A DNA stretch of 64,000 bases, taken from positions 4,626,001 through 4,690,000 of the forward strand of contig CM032813.1 of NCBI GenBank assembly GCA_019155185.1. The letters are read 5' to 3'. The stretch is from Beaufortia kweichowensis (taxonomy: Eukaryota; Chordata; Actinopteri; Cypriniformes; Gastromyzontidae). Both the position numbers and the translations under genes were made by a program. Every line of letters begins with the position of its first letter. Position 1 is the stretch's first letter. This document shows positions 23,181-35,564 of this stretch, one piece after another. The notes under the pieces were generated by a model. The model ran no database searches and was not told the DNA's origin. It saw only the letters and a program-made list of their open reading frames with translations.

Positions 23181-24079
23181 TCTTGTAAGGTTCCAATTAC
23201 ATATCCAGTTCTTTTGATACAAAAATATATTGTTTTTTTAAATATAAATTTTTATGCAATTGTATAGTTATTAGAGTTTTTTTCTTGTAAATATATTTTG
23301 TTTATTTATGTGTTTGTTGTCACAAACAGTTAAATAAGTAAAACAGGCAAAGGTCTGCTGACAGAACGATTGAGTTTTAATTTGAACAGTTCAACACTTA
23401 GTTAACCTTCAAAAAACGTCCTGTGGGGTTTTACTATTTGAAAAGTCTGAATATTAAATTCATTTTCATCAAATTATTGCTCTCTTTATAAGAGAGTAAA
23501 TTAATCCTCACTAATCACTGTGTAATAAAACTTGTCATATTTTGTTGTACATTTGGCATTTCCATTTTTAACTCCATATTGTCTGAGTCAAGTCAAATGT
23601 GCCAATATTCTGCATTCATAACTGTTTAAGTTTTTAATATTAAACAGCATTTTTTCAGAAGTATTTGTAGTCTTTTTATGCATTTTCCAGTTTAAAACTT
23701 AGCTTTGCATTAACTAAAAATTTGTCAGTAAAACCAAAACGATTAAGGTAAAAGTAATGTGAATTGTACAAGGACAACATGGCTAAAACTTTGGATTTGG
23801 ATATTTATCTAAAAAATCCACATACAGCTTTTTGGAATTCTAATTTTATTAGTATAAAATAGGAAATATTTGAATGATTTATTGTATGTTTTTAATTACA
23901 TTCCAAAATGTGAAAATGATTGCTTTGGTTACATGTTTTGATTGCAGTTATTTTAATGTTAAAGTTTGAATACATTTTATTGCAGCAAAGGTATTTTTTA
24001 AGAGTGGGATTTTGATTTAAAAAAGTAGTTAAAAAACAGGGACAAGATTTGTTTTTTCTCAAAATAGTCTCCTTTTCTG

Positions 24080-24370
24080 ACAAATGCACTCTCGACAGTG
24101 ATTGGCCATTTATGTGTTCCTCCTCTGTGTTGCATTGTTTTGAAGTTTGTGTGTTCCCCTTTAAGACGGGGGCTCTTTGCAGCAAAAGAATTTGCTCTCC
24201 TGTAGCTGTGAATGGGGCCCAGGCAGGAGCTTAGCGAGGGGCCCAATGTTTTGTTCTGTTACACTTCAATAGGGCGTCAAGCAGGGTTTGGGCCTGACAG
24301 CCTGTGGATTAAAGGCTCTTACCAGAATCTGTTCGCCCCACCCCTGACCTGACCCGCGCTCCAACAATAG
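24080..24370. promoter_or_regulatory. candidate conserved non-coding element
   Basis: A compact GC-balanced block between AT-rich flanks (GAATGGGGCCCAGGCAGG, CAATAGGGCGTCAAGCAGG, GACCTGACCCGCGCTCC). No ORF of quality. Confidence 0.3.
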
Positions 24371-25899
24371 CCTGAAAGAAACACATTCTTAACTCTTCAA
24401 GTACTAAGTTGTAATTTGCAGGTGGCTATAGCCTACCAAGTCTCTGTAGCCTTAGACGATAAGAGTTATAGAAGAAAAAAAGGGGGAAGAGGTTAGAAGA
24501 GTGTTAGTTGTGGACCACCCCCTCTTTTTTCCCACTCAGAGCTTTCTTATGCCTTGAAAAATATCATTGCTCGGAAAATTATAGTAGTGAGTACCTGGGA
24601 AAGCAGCATGTTAGACGATTTAGAAAAGGTGAATTGTGTTCTTACACCCTGTTATCTTTGCGAATTGTAAAAGATGTGCCGGATATCAACAGTTTGGGGT
24701 TAGCAAAGCAGACGTGGTTAACAATAGCCAGATGCCTGTTCATAGCAGGTAGTGATGCTCTTGGCAAGTGATGACAAACAGTTGTTGTTGCGTTTTGACA
24801 GCACTTCTGAATGGAGCAAGAAACAGACTTGGTTTACATTTTCCACTCGCTAACCTAGGAAACAATAAAATAAAACTGCACTAAATGTCCTTATTCCATT
24901 GCATGTGAATATTTTTTTTTAATAAGGACATTCTGCAGAATATGGTTTGGATGGAAACATGACGTTTAGCTGCGTCACTAGATGGTGCTATATGTAAGTT
25001 CCTTGGAGATGACTGTGGCGCTATCACTCTTTTCACAGGTAAAGCATTCGCATTGAAAGGCTTTAATGTTTGTGTAAGAACTGCCATTTAGGTTTTCGAA
25101 GTTGTGAGCTGGTTTTTAAGAGAACAGTTTTATCTAAATGTTTACATTCCCTCGTCAGTTGGACACGCAGCACGGATGTCAGAAGATTAAAGCGTTACAG
25201 TTCTCATTCATCATATCAACCAGAGCTGCCTGGTACTATGTCAAAATCAATGTAAAAACAAGTAAAAGGTTTTAAACAACAATAGTTCTTCACATGCAAG
25301 GGCATGAAAGAAAACGTGAGTGATTTTCCGTCATGCTGAAATAAAGGTCCTCAGAGTACTGCTGTCCAGAAGCTCTCCCGTGGTCCAGCGGAGAGGACGG
25401 GTCAGGCGGGTCAAGCCTCACTCATCCTTATAGTCCCAGCCGGGTGTGTAACCCCACACTACATCTGTCCAATGATTCAGAGTGCACGTTTTATGCATGC
25501 ACATAGTCTGAAGTGAGATGATTCCATCATTGTGATGTTTAGAAGAGCAGGTCAAATAAGTTGCACTTAACCAGAGCCTTTCACTAAATGTTGTTCATTT
25601 AACATTTCTCTGAATTCTAAAAACAGAAGGTCCTGGGCAACGTTCAGACCAGGCTGATGCATTTCCAGGCCAGAGGAACCCAAGCAAAATGTTTTTATTT
25701 ATGGGGAAAATGTCTTTGGTGACTTGCATATTGGCTTTAATTGCGTGCCTGGTCAATGGTGTTTTTGAAAACGTCTCTGTAAAGTGGCAGGCTTTCAAAA
25801 GCAGTCGCCCTTTCCCCTCCGTTTTCCTGTCACCAGTAACAGAACACAGATGTGACATGGGGTAGCAATTCCACCTCTATTTGTTTTAGAGCTGATCGA

Positions 25900-26180
25900 G
25901 TTATTTAAAATGTTTGCAGTCCTGAAAAAGAGCTAAAGGGAGGGAGAGGCGGGCTGTGTGTATGTGAGCCCTAAAAGTACTTGAACACGTAGAAGAAGGC
26001 ATTGCATTTGAAATCGAAACAAAAAATAGCGGCAAGCGGCATCTGTTCGCAAATTATGCTAGGCCTTTTCACAAAAACGAGCCTCTTTTGCAGTTTGTTT
26101 TAAGCAACTGGCCTCAAGGTCATTTTTAATGGAGCAATATCAGTTTCCCTCAAGTTCTTGCAGGTGTCTTGCAGAATAAC
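25900..26180. promoter_or_regulatory. candidate conserved non-coding element
   Basis: A dense, non-repetitive block with GCGGCAAGCGGCATCTG, CAAATTATGCTAGGCC and CAAGGTCA (a nuclear-receptor half-site). No coding potential seen. Confidence 0.28.
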
Positions 26181-26979
26181 CACAGGTGTGGTTCACCACA
26201 TTCACTAAAGACACTTTCCACTACATTTGACAACCAGAATGTGTCCGATTACTTCTGTCTCAATTACGAACTACACATCTATTTTGAAACCTAACCAATA
26301 TATATTTTTAATCACGCTTTGCTTGAGAGGAGCGCTTTCACTATTTTTCCTTAAGCTTTCTGTATAACGTGCTGCTTGGATTGATATTTTGTTATGTAAC
26401 ACAAAGACATTGATTAATTTCTAAAGTGTGTCTTAAGTGTTTAATTTCTTTGGTCCATAGAAAAGTGTAGACGGAGAGGTAGTAAAGTGTGTGCTTGTGT
26501 GTGTGTAATAGTATAAAAGTGGATTTACACTGATTATTAAATTATTTATTTAGTGGATTATTAAACACTATACACAAGCCTCATTTAAAAATGTAAAAAT
26601 GCTGAAAGTTTTGTGTGAGGGTTAAGTTTTAAGGGTAAAATGTATAGAAACCTAACGTGTGTGTGTGTGTGTGTAGAGACCCCTGGCAGCACCAGGTACA
26701 GCTAGTGACAGATATATAAACAGCCCGGGCAAAGTCGACACATGCTGTGAAAATAAAGTAAAGCAGCCAGATTTTAAATGTCTACCGTTTACTTTGGGAT
26801 GTTTCCTAAAAACAGTCAAACTACGAGTTAATTTTGTCTCATACGTTTCATAAATGCTTTAGTTCTGCACATTTAGAACAGAGAAACACAATGTGGGGCT
26901 TGTTACGGAAAGGACAATTCATTTCCAAGACTTTCCTTCTAATGAAATAACTTCTGGATATAACTTGTAAACACCTGAG

Positions 26980-29300
26980 CCCATTGTTCAGTGTTTTTGG
27001 GGGCCGTATCTGCGAATCACGTTGTACACAGATGAAGGTGCTCGCTGAAGCACTTCACAAACAGCCAACTGTAACCTTCAAAGTATGAAAGAAAAAATCC
27101 AGGCTGCAGTGAAATCTAATCCAGCTACATGTTTCCCTGCCCCCCCGCTGAACCCTGACCCCTGACTCTGTCTGGGTCATCTAACCTTGCTTGAGTTATA
27201 GACAGAGCAGATCTTCTCCTGCTGTTGTCTCTTTTTCTCTCCTGTTCAGTATGTTCCCATTGGGCTGGAAGGAGGAGAAGAAATAAAGAGCAGATTGGGG
27301 ACCTGGCTTGCTCGCAGCAGAAATGTCAGGGAGACATTAAACAGTAAAAGCTGGGTGTGCTTTCATAGCACAACCTGTCTGTTTTCCTTCCTTTTCTTTT
27401 CCAGCCCGCACATCATCTCGCTGTCTTTCACTGAGCCTTAAGCTCTGTAATCAGTCTGTCTTGCTCATTTCAGGCTGTTTGTTAAAGCCATGACTTCTAG
27501 TAATGCTGCCTATAAATTTTAATTAATATGAATAAATTAGCATAAAGGTAGTGCATTGCTCGTGTCTGTTTCCCCAAATCTTCTCCACCATAGATATATA
27601 TACACATAGGCGCCTCATTAGTTATTATGGGTTGCTATATGGAAGTTGTCTGTGCTGACCTGTTAATATGTGGTTAATGATTTTTTTTATAGTCAGCTAA
27701 ACTGCTGTTGTCAGAATTGTCACATCCATAATGGACACATGAAAATTAAAATAACTATTTTATGTTCTTTGAAGAGTTTTACTTTTGGTTTGTGCCTTTT
27801 AAATCACAGAAAGTGTGTGTGTGTCTTTTTTTACACCTTTTTTTTATTTAAAAAACTTGCATAGACAAATTATTTGTGTGAACTTTATTAAAATATGAAC
27901 AGATTATACTATATGAATAATTGGATAATAAATATGGTTGCAGATGCTAAAAAACGCCATACATCTCCATTGAATTCAGTTGGTATACTTTTTTTTGACA
28001 AAGGTGCCTTTGCCAGCAGTGTTGCGTGAATGGCGTGAAATCTGTACTTGGGTTTATAATGATTACAACTGGTTGCGTTTGATTAGGGGCTGTTATAATT
28101 GGCTGACATTAGATTTGTGGCGGCATGCTGCTGCTCAGCAGGTGGTCTTGGCATGGAATGTCATTGTCAGGATAAAGGCAGACATTATGTGAGGAAGTGG
28201 TGATCAGGGCATCCTTCTGCCCAAAGCCATGGCTTCACGGTGTTGTCCTCTAGAAACCAGAAACAACATACATGTCAGATAAATACAAACACGTACATGC
28301 AGAGCTACACCCTCTCTCTCTCTTCATCCTAACTATAACCTTACCTTAATTGAATGTGATTCATGTTCCTCCCTCCTTTCCCCTGAAGAAGTGCTTTTGT
28401 ATGCATCCTTTAGTTCCAGGGCCAAAAGGCCCTTTAGTGCCCTTCAGGCATTTCTTATTAGTGTTGTAACATTATACCGTTCTTTCTCCCGGTCTCCTGC
28501 TCTCTCTCTGCAGACTGGAAACAGCTTTGAAACTCATCCTGGACTGGTTCTTTTAACATCACCTGAGGGCAGGAGACAGCAGGTTATGTGTTTAAATCCC
28601 ATCTAACTCTGTTCCGCACACCTTCCTCAACACAACCCCTCCCATCCCGGAAGGCCCTTTGTCATCCAACCATACACAAGTGCACTTTGTTTATTTTACC
28701 GAATGTTTATTTCATTTTTTACCGTGCCACTCAGGGCTCCGAGGAGACGCGTGTGTACCTTTCCTCCACCCGTGTAAACACAGCATATTTCGCCACTCGT
28801 TTCCCCCGTAAAAAGTTTATATCTGTAATCTGTTAAGTCAGATATTTTAAACAACATTTCGCTGTGTTTATAAATACTGCCGGGCCCCTGTAATGAATTT
28901 ACGGTAATGCATTTTTTTATCTTCACTATCACTTCGAACCTTTTGCAGACCGCTTAGATAAAAATCCTGTGAGAATGTTTAGGCTTTCTTGGGAAGGTAA
29001 AGAAAACAAAATGAGAGAAATAGACAGTGTTGGTGTTCGATCGGTAGGATGAAGCAGAAACAACATAAGTGTAAACACTTCTGTGTGTCATCTTACTGAC
29101 AGGATGAGAAGTGTCTGTGTGTAAGTCTGTACGAGCACTGAAGAGGTGAATAATAAAGATGGAATGTTCACTCTTTTTGTAACTTATTATTATAACCGTC
29201 AGGCTGTTTCTGTTGAGTTTTTGCTGTAATGAAAACCTGTATTTATTTAGTAGTGTTGCAGGGATGATGTATTTTTGTAGGTGTTCCCTTGACAAAAAGT
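26980..29300. other. gene-free interval with scattered regulatory-looking blocks
   Basis: No exon recognised. The block at 27120-27480 is T/C-rich with CCCTGACCCCTGACTCTG. 28380-28470 contains GGGCCAAAAGGCCC, a near-palindrome. 27530 has a homeodomain-rich TTTTAATTAATATGAATAAA. Confidence 0.45.
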
Positions 29301-30419
29301 CTATATTTAGGCTTTTGTATTTTTAAGCTAACAAAAAGTTTATGATACCTAAATACAATTGGCAAATTAAAAAGCTTAGGTTATAAAGCTACATCTTGGT
29401 GCTGGACAACAATGACATCACCGCCAACTTTTAAACAACTCAACATGTTCCCTGATAAGTAGCTACTCTGTGGATGAATCTCCATCCAAATTTTTTGAGA
29501 TTTGTGCCCACGTCGCATTATTTTTAACATTTTTAAGCATGTTATGTCACTGACAACTGTAAGTTGCATTCAGCAACCGCCCTTTTTTAATACACGTATT
29601 TGGCTGCTCCTTAAAACCACGAGCATGGGATTACTGGTGTGTTTCATGTCATAGAATGAAACTATTAAAATATTTCGAACTTTTGTTAACCACTGACTTT
29701 GGGACGATGGAGCCGGATGTGCCAAGCGCTTCTGGGTTTTGCCTACAAAACATTGAAAGCACGTTAGCTGTGTCTAATCACACAGATCAACTCTCTTCTA
29801 GTCTTGAACATTGTTTTGTCATCCGTTTACATCACCACAAATCGTTGTCTTGACAAGCTAATATCAGGATGCTTGTCATTTATCAATTCACGTCGTTGCC
29901 GTTTCAATACAGCCATCCTTTCATTACAAACCGTTCATTTGTCAATGTGATCAAACAATCGCGAACCCCGTGCTCTAATTTTTCCAGCTCCGGCGTGATG
30001 TCACTTCACATTGGGAACAATGTGAAGTTTCATCAGGAAAACACAAAGAAAGGTGGATGAGGAGGGAGTCGTTCTTCATATTTCCACAGATGTGAGGGGC
30101 CGTATATTAAGGCAGTCAAATTGTAGTGTGCGGATGATTGGTGGCAAGAACCTGTGCAGGAAAGATTGCTTGTGAGAGTAGCCTCGCATTAAGGCTGTCA
30201 ATGAACGAACAGAAGAGAGAAGAGAGAGCTATAATTAAGCCTTCCTCATCCAAGAGAGCCTCTCCATTATATTTAAATTAAGCATGAGTGATTTTGATCA
30301 ATGTATTATTCAGGTATACGTGTGTTGATAGCTCGGGAGAGACGAGGGATTTTATTTCAGTGTGTCAGACAAACAGAAGAAACAGAAACTGTGTTCTTTT
30401 CGAAAAAGTTTAGAAATTG

Positions 30420-30720
30420 TAAATTGCCAGTTGTCATATCCGTCCGCCTCGACCGCAGGACTGATTTGTTGCTGTCGCCGAAAGCGATAGAGCGGTTCCT
30501 CTCCTAAGCGATCACGAGCGCGTCTTCAGGGAACACTTTGTTCATTTCAATAGCTGGGAGACGTAAAGACCGGTGAAGTGGCGAGGTTCCTCTCATAAAT
30601 CTCAACTGAAATATGACTTGTGCAGCCTTTTCCTCATCGCTCGAGCGCGGAGGCATGCTCGAATCTGACATTAAATGCCCCGCTTGTCTAAGTGAGCGCA
30701 AGACTGATGGCGGAAAAGTT
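30420..30720. promoter_or_regulatory. isolated CpG-rich island
   Basis: More than twenty CpGs in about 300 bp (for example GTCGCCGAAAGCGATAGAGC and TCATCGCTCGAGCGCGG), amid a CpG-poor desert. It could be an unmethylated promoter or enhancer. The minus strand carries a 65-codon open frame (30701-30504) ending FPEDALVIA, of fairly protein-like composition but unrecognised and without splice support. Confidence 0.4.
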
Positions 30721-31299
30721 ACACTTCCAGAGCAACAGATAGTGACCTATAAGTATCCGACCTTTAAACAAGCTGTATGAATTGTGCCTCAGTCGTCACT
30801 GGTTTATCTGTCCGGGAGAGCTATAAAGAAATAAAAACGGGCGCAGAGGCTATAAATTATACTATTATTTGTTGGCGAGAGTTACATATCTTTGTTTAAT
30901 GTCTGTGTGTGACTGAAAGAGCGAGACGGGAAAAGATGGAGTGGGAAAGAAAAAACGTGGCAGGAGAGAGATTGCTATCTGTCTGCATGGAGAAGGCAAA
31001 CGCAGTGTTAGGTTTCTGTCTGAACAACGGGCTGTTGTGTTGCATGCGCTGGTGTCTTCCTCCGGCCGCGCTTTCCCCTCTCACACTAATCTTGCCATAT
31101 TACCTTCCAGGATAGCTGTGCTGTTTTAATATCTGTCACTACCTTCCTGGATTTTATGACTGCGCTTCCTCCCCTTACATTTGTCCTCTATTTGTTTGAC
31201 TAGCCTGTCTCAACCTTTTGTATAATTCTCCGTCTTTGTTTGATGGGAGAAATAAGAGTGATTTTGGGTCTCTGCTCTGTCTCCGGCTGTTTTACTCGC

Positions 31300-31560
31300 A
31301 TGTGCCCGAGCTGTCTTTCGGAGAAGTTGGTGTAAACACACTGATTGCGGCGTTAACGCGCTCGGCTGCGCCGCACCTGTGTTTTATTGGTAACGGCCTA
31401 GCAACAGGTCCGTCATCACAAAAGGGGGTAATCTATTAGCCTTAATGATGCCTGCCGGAGAGACGCATTGATTTTTTGCCTCTGTCTGCGGTATGAACGC
31501 CCGTGATTACGTTCGCACTCAATAGAGAGCTTAATGTCTCAGCCTAACAATAATGCTAGG
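31300..31560. promoter_or_regulatory. candidate element with CCAAT and RFX half-site
   Basis: CpG-bearing sequence (TTGCGGCGTTAACGCGCTCG) followed by ATTGG at 31386-31390 and CCTAGCAAC, an RFX half-site, at 31397-31405. No coding signal. Confidence 0.33.
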
Positions 31561-33363
31561 AGTCCCGCTGGGGTCATGAACACATTTATTATAAATATCT
31601 ACTTTGTTTGGGAAAATCGTAATTAATTTTTTAAAACTTAGCGTCGATGTTCTTTAAACAATAGGCTGCTGCTGCATTGCGTGCGTGAACGATTGCGTTT
31701 AGACCATGACCTGTATACCTTAGCGTCAGCACGCTATTACACGTAAGCTGAATTGGGTATGCTGATGACATCTCACCAAAGCCTCTGCTTGTTTTTGTGC
31801 ACTTTATATACTTGTATGTTTCAAAGCTGTCTTATTGTGAAGATTCAAAGCTTTGCCTTATTATTGTAAAACCTGAAAGGCCAGAGCAGAACTAATTCGA
31901 TATGCCCTTGTTAGTGAAGGTCGTCAAATAGAGTGTTTGTACCTTCACGGAAAAGCTTCACGGAATTGCGTTTCGCTATTTAAGTTGGGCTCCTGCCATT
32001 TTGATGTTTGCTTTTATGTCCCGGGCATATTATTTTGTTATTATTATCCGAAACAAGACACGCGCAAATTGAATATTGTATTTAAAAGTCAATTTCATTG
32101 AGGAGATTACGCAAATCAGCCTTGTTCTGCAACCCGCACCTTGATGCATCTCTTCATTTACGCTGGTTTACTCTATTCATTTGTCAGAGCCTTGCCAAAG
32201 ATCTTTTTACGCTTTGCTCCTTGCTTACGTTTATTCCTTTCGCATGGTTATGGCATTTGTGTTTGTCTCCTCGCGCTCTTGAAAATCAAGCCTTAAAAGC
32301 AATTACCTGCCGACATTTAATGTGCTCGACCAAGGTGAATGTCATTTCGCCTCGGCTTACTGAAATCCTCAAGCATTGCAGCTGCTTTCTCCGCATCGCA
32401 ATAAAAGTAGCGTATACTGTAACGAGAGTGAAAGGCATAAAGTATTTCTGGTGTGTTATTGGTCATTTTTATGGTGTTTGGCCATTTTGGTACTAAACTG
32501 CAAATCCTTATGTGGAATTTCCTTTATTGGCCCTCATGAAGGTCAGCCAAAGATCTCCACGTCGGGGAAACTATCAAAGGCCGTGCCTGAGCCTTTGGGG
32601 GTCCGGTGTAATAGGCCTCCTGACCGGGGGATAGAGAAACCCCTGATTGCTCAACATTTTACAGAGCACATGTTTGTCATTAACACATCCTACTATGGTA
32701 GTTACAGATGTGATTAAAACAACCTGGGACACAGGTGGGTCCTGGAGCCCCTGATTCGCAGGCTCTTTGTTCTGGGTCTGATCACTCTTGCGTAGGGTGG
32801 TGAATGGATTTTGGGGGTCTGCTGCTGTTGGGTTTAGTTTGGGTTGAGGTACAAAGCTGCATTTTTCCCCATTGAGGCCCACTCATCAATTTTAGCCCTG
32901 ACCTTTGGGTATTTATTTTTCCCTGCTCCTTTTTTCCTCTGCATTCATCTGTTCCGTGGAGCTCGGTGGTATTTCATTTTGGAGGTCAGGAAGTTTCATA
33001 TGTTGAGTGGAGTGAATGAGACTGAATACGGTTTAGGAGGCGAGTGAAGTTGCATATTAACGTTTGAGAGAAATGTTGAAAATGATTTGGAAAGCTTTTT
33101 GATGCATACAGTGTTGTGGTGGTAACTTTAGAGGCTTGTTAATGCTTTACAGACAGGCTTTAGACTTGCAATAAGCCAGGTCATTTAGCCATTATTTCCT
33201 TTCTGTATCCTTAGTGTTATTTTTCCACTTCAGGTTAGAAAAACAAGTAATCTTTCTTCCAACACCTGTCATGCATCCAAAAACACTCATGCCGCCTTCT
33301 TGGCCTGGTTGAAAATGCTTAAACGGTTTCTTACAAGTAAAGTGTTCAGCAAGTGAAATGTTC

Positions 33364-33425
33364 CTGTAGCTCAGACAGCAGATCACACCGCTACATCAAG
33401 GGTACGATTTCCAAACTACATGCAA
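33364..33425 (+). mobile_element. decayed tRNA-like SINE head
   Basis: TGTAGCTCAGACAGCAGATCA resembles box A, and GGGTACGATTTCC 24 bases on resembles box B (consensus GGTTCGANTCC). The tail is not recognisable. Confidence 0.45.
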
Positions 33426-33974
33426 GTCATTCTAGATGAAATTGTTTTCCAGATGCATTAATTTAAATGATTGCAAATAGGAAAAATTTGTAAGGCCTTT
33501 CCCTCCCGAGTCTACTATACTGAGTGGCGTGTTTATAGTAAGCAGGGGGAAAAAACACAACCTTTTATGGTCATTCTCTGTGCTTTGCAAATATGCACTA
33601 ATGCAATGGCATCTGACTTCTAGCTCTCTCTCGCTCTGATCCGGGTGACGAGGTACCAGCGAGGGCCACTGGTGTCAGGACGATCCAGCATCCTGTGACT
33701 CATCCACTTGTAATCTCTCGTAAAAGTACCTTTTAAAGTGTTCGTATGAGTACGTATGTGTTTTTTTAAAGCCTCAAAGGCCCCTGACAGAGGTTTGTTT
33801 TTACTTTAGACATGTAAAAGCCTCACTCAGGAGTGTTTAGGTTACAGAGCTGCTGTCTGCAGCCCTCTGGCCACTTACGCTGAGCGCCAACAACATGCTG
33901 TCCGTGAGTGTGTTTGAGAGGAGCTATCTGCATTTAACATATACAAACACATACAGAGTCACTGCGGATAGTGT

Positions 33975-34045
33975 TACTTTTATGCTTTTGGCAGATGTTT
34001 TTATCCAGAGTGACTTGCACTGCATTTTAAAATACATTTATCAGT
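33975..34045 (-). mobile_element. SINE/L2-type 3' tail
   Basis: The minus strand reads GCAAGTCACTCTGGATAAAA then ACATCTGCCAAAAGC, the conserved 3' tail shared by fish L2-type LINEs and their SINEs. No body is attached. Confidence 0.6.
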
Positions 34046-34309
34046 GGGGGTGTAATAATATAGCATAGCATGATATATCACATGCAAAAAATATGATTTG
34101 TATCATAGAGCTATTGCCATTTTTTACGTTATAATGTCTCTTTAATACTATTGGTTGAGCTGCCAACATGCGACCTGCGTAAAATATATAATGTTTTTTA
34201 TGTGTTTTATTTTTTTAAAAACTTGCTAAAAATTCCTTTCTTAATTTTCTGGTAAAATTCAGTTTTATTTAACTTGATAATATGATAAATTAAGATGCAC
34301 TATCCGAAC

Positions 34310-34560
34310 TACAACTTTTTAAAAAACTTTGTATATAATATTTTTTTATATATATATTTTTTTGTTTTAGTTATTTTTAAAAATAACATTTGCATTACTG
34401 TTTAATTTTTTTATTTAATATTTATTGTTATGAAAAAGTTAATAGTCAATTTTTATTAATAATCACAAGATACTATAGAAAAATCTTTATAAATCAGTGT
34501 AGTGTGTTTACCTAAATAAATAATAGCAAATTTTTATTTTTCTGTAATTTGGTATAGCAG
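34310..34560. other. low-complexity AT-rich stretch
   Basis: Nearly pure A/T with (TA) and poly-T runs. No genes or recognised repeats. Confidence 0.8.
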
Positions 34561-34779
34561 CATTTTTTACGTCTCCTAAGCTTGCCATTCTGACCTTGAC
34601 TTTAGAGAAGAACAAGTATCTTACAGCAGTAAGGTTTTCCTAAAGTTTTTCCAAGTGTTTGAAAAAGAGGCAAGGAGAAAATGTCATATTTTAAAGCTAT
34701 TAATATGTGCGTTGCACGACAGGGAATGTATTAAGTCATGTTCCTTATTAAACCTCACTAATGCCACATTATGTAGCAT

Positions 34780-34940
34780 GTCATCAATTAAAATCAATCA
34801 TTGGAGCTGGGGCATCATGAATTAAAGATGCTGTGAAGGTGGACAGCGCATGTCTGGATGATTGGTGTGAGCTTTGTTCTGGCCTGCGGTCTGGCTGGCT
34901 CAGTGACCAGAGTTCATCTCATCTTTGAGCTCTGTCTAGC
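34780..34940. promoter_or_regulatory. candidate conserved element
   Basis: A motif-rich block with ATCAATTAAAATCAATCATT (homeodomain/TALE-like) followed by GC-balanced GTCTGGATGATTGGTGTGA. It stands out from adjacent AT-rich DNA. Confidence 0.27.
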
Positions 34941-35279
34941 ACAGCTGAGAAATCTCAGGACATTGAAGTCGTTGTAGTCATTGATATTGTCTGATTGTGT
35001 AATGTGCAACACGATGAGCAAAACAGAACAATTAGATGTTTTTAAAAGTTAAAACTGATTTTAATTTGACACATGGTGACGCATTAAAAACACATTGTTA
35101 ATGGCATGAGATTAAAAAAGCAAGATTTAAAACGTATGGTAGTGGATTTGTTATTGAAGCTGTGCGTTAAAGGAATGTCAAGAGTTGCATCTTCTTAAAC
35201 CTTCAAATAGTTACTTTTGCTGAGAAGTTAATTTTCTAAATTCATTTCTTTTTCGTCCTCCTTAATCATTATTAAATAT

Positions 35280-35564
35280 GGCAACACTTTACAATAAAGT
35301 TGTATTTGTTATCATTAGTAAACAACATTAGTTAACATGACCTGACTTTTATAGCATCTGTTCATCTTAATGCATGTAAATTTCAGAATGGTCTAATACA
35401 TTTCAAATCTACAAAGGTTGTATCCGTTTACATAAATGCACAATGACCGAACATGAATGATGAACATCAAACATTAACAAAGATAATAATATATTGCTCA
35501 TTGTTAGTTGTTATTGTTAGCTTATGCATTTACTAATGTTACCAAATACATCCTTGTAAAGTGC
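35280..35564. mobile_element. palindromic MITE with GGCAACACTTTACA ends
   Basis: The left end GGCAACACTTTACAATAAAG is inverted at the right as CTTGTAAAGTGC. The interior is full of TTAGTTAACA/TGTTAGTT-type words (AACATTAGTTAACATGA, TTGCTCATTGTTAGTTG). This is a common palindromic cyprinid DNA transposon. Non-coding. Confidence 0.75.

Noticed and set aside
30504..30701. 65-codon minus ORF in the CpG island as a gene
   Set aside because: Composition is plausible but unrecognised; open frames are expected in short CpG-rich DNA. Kept only as a note to the island.
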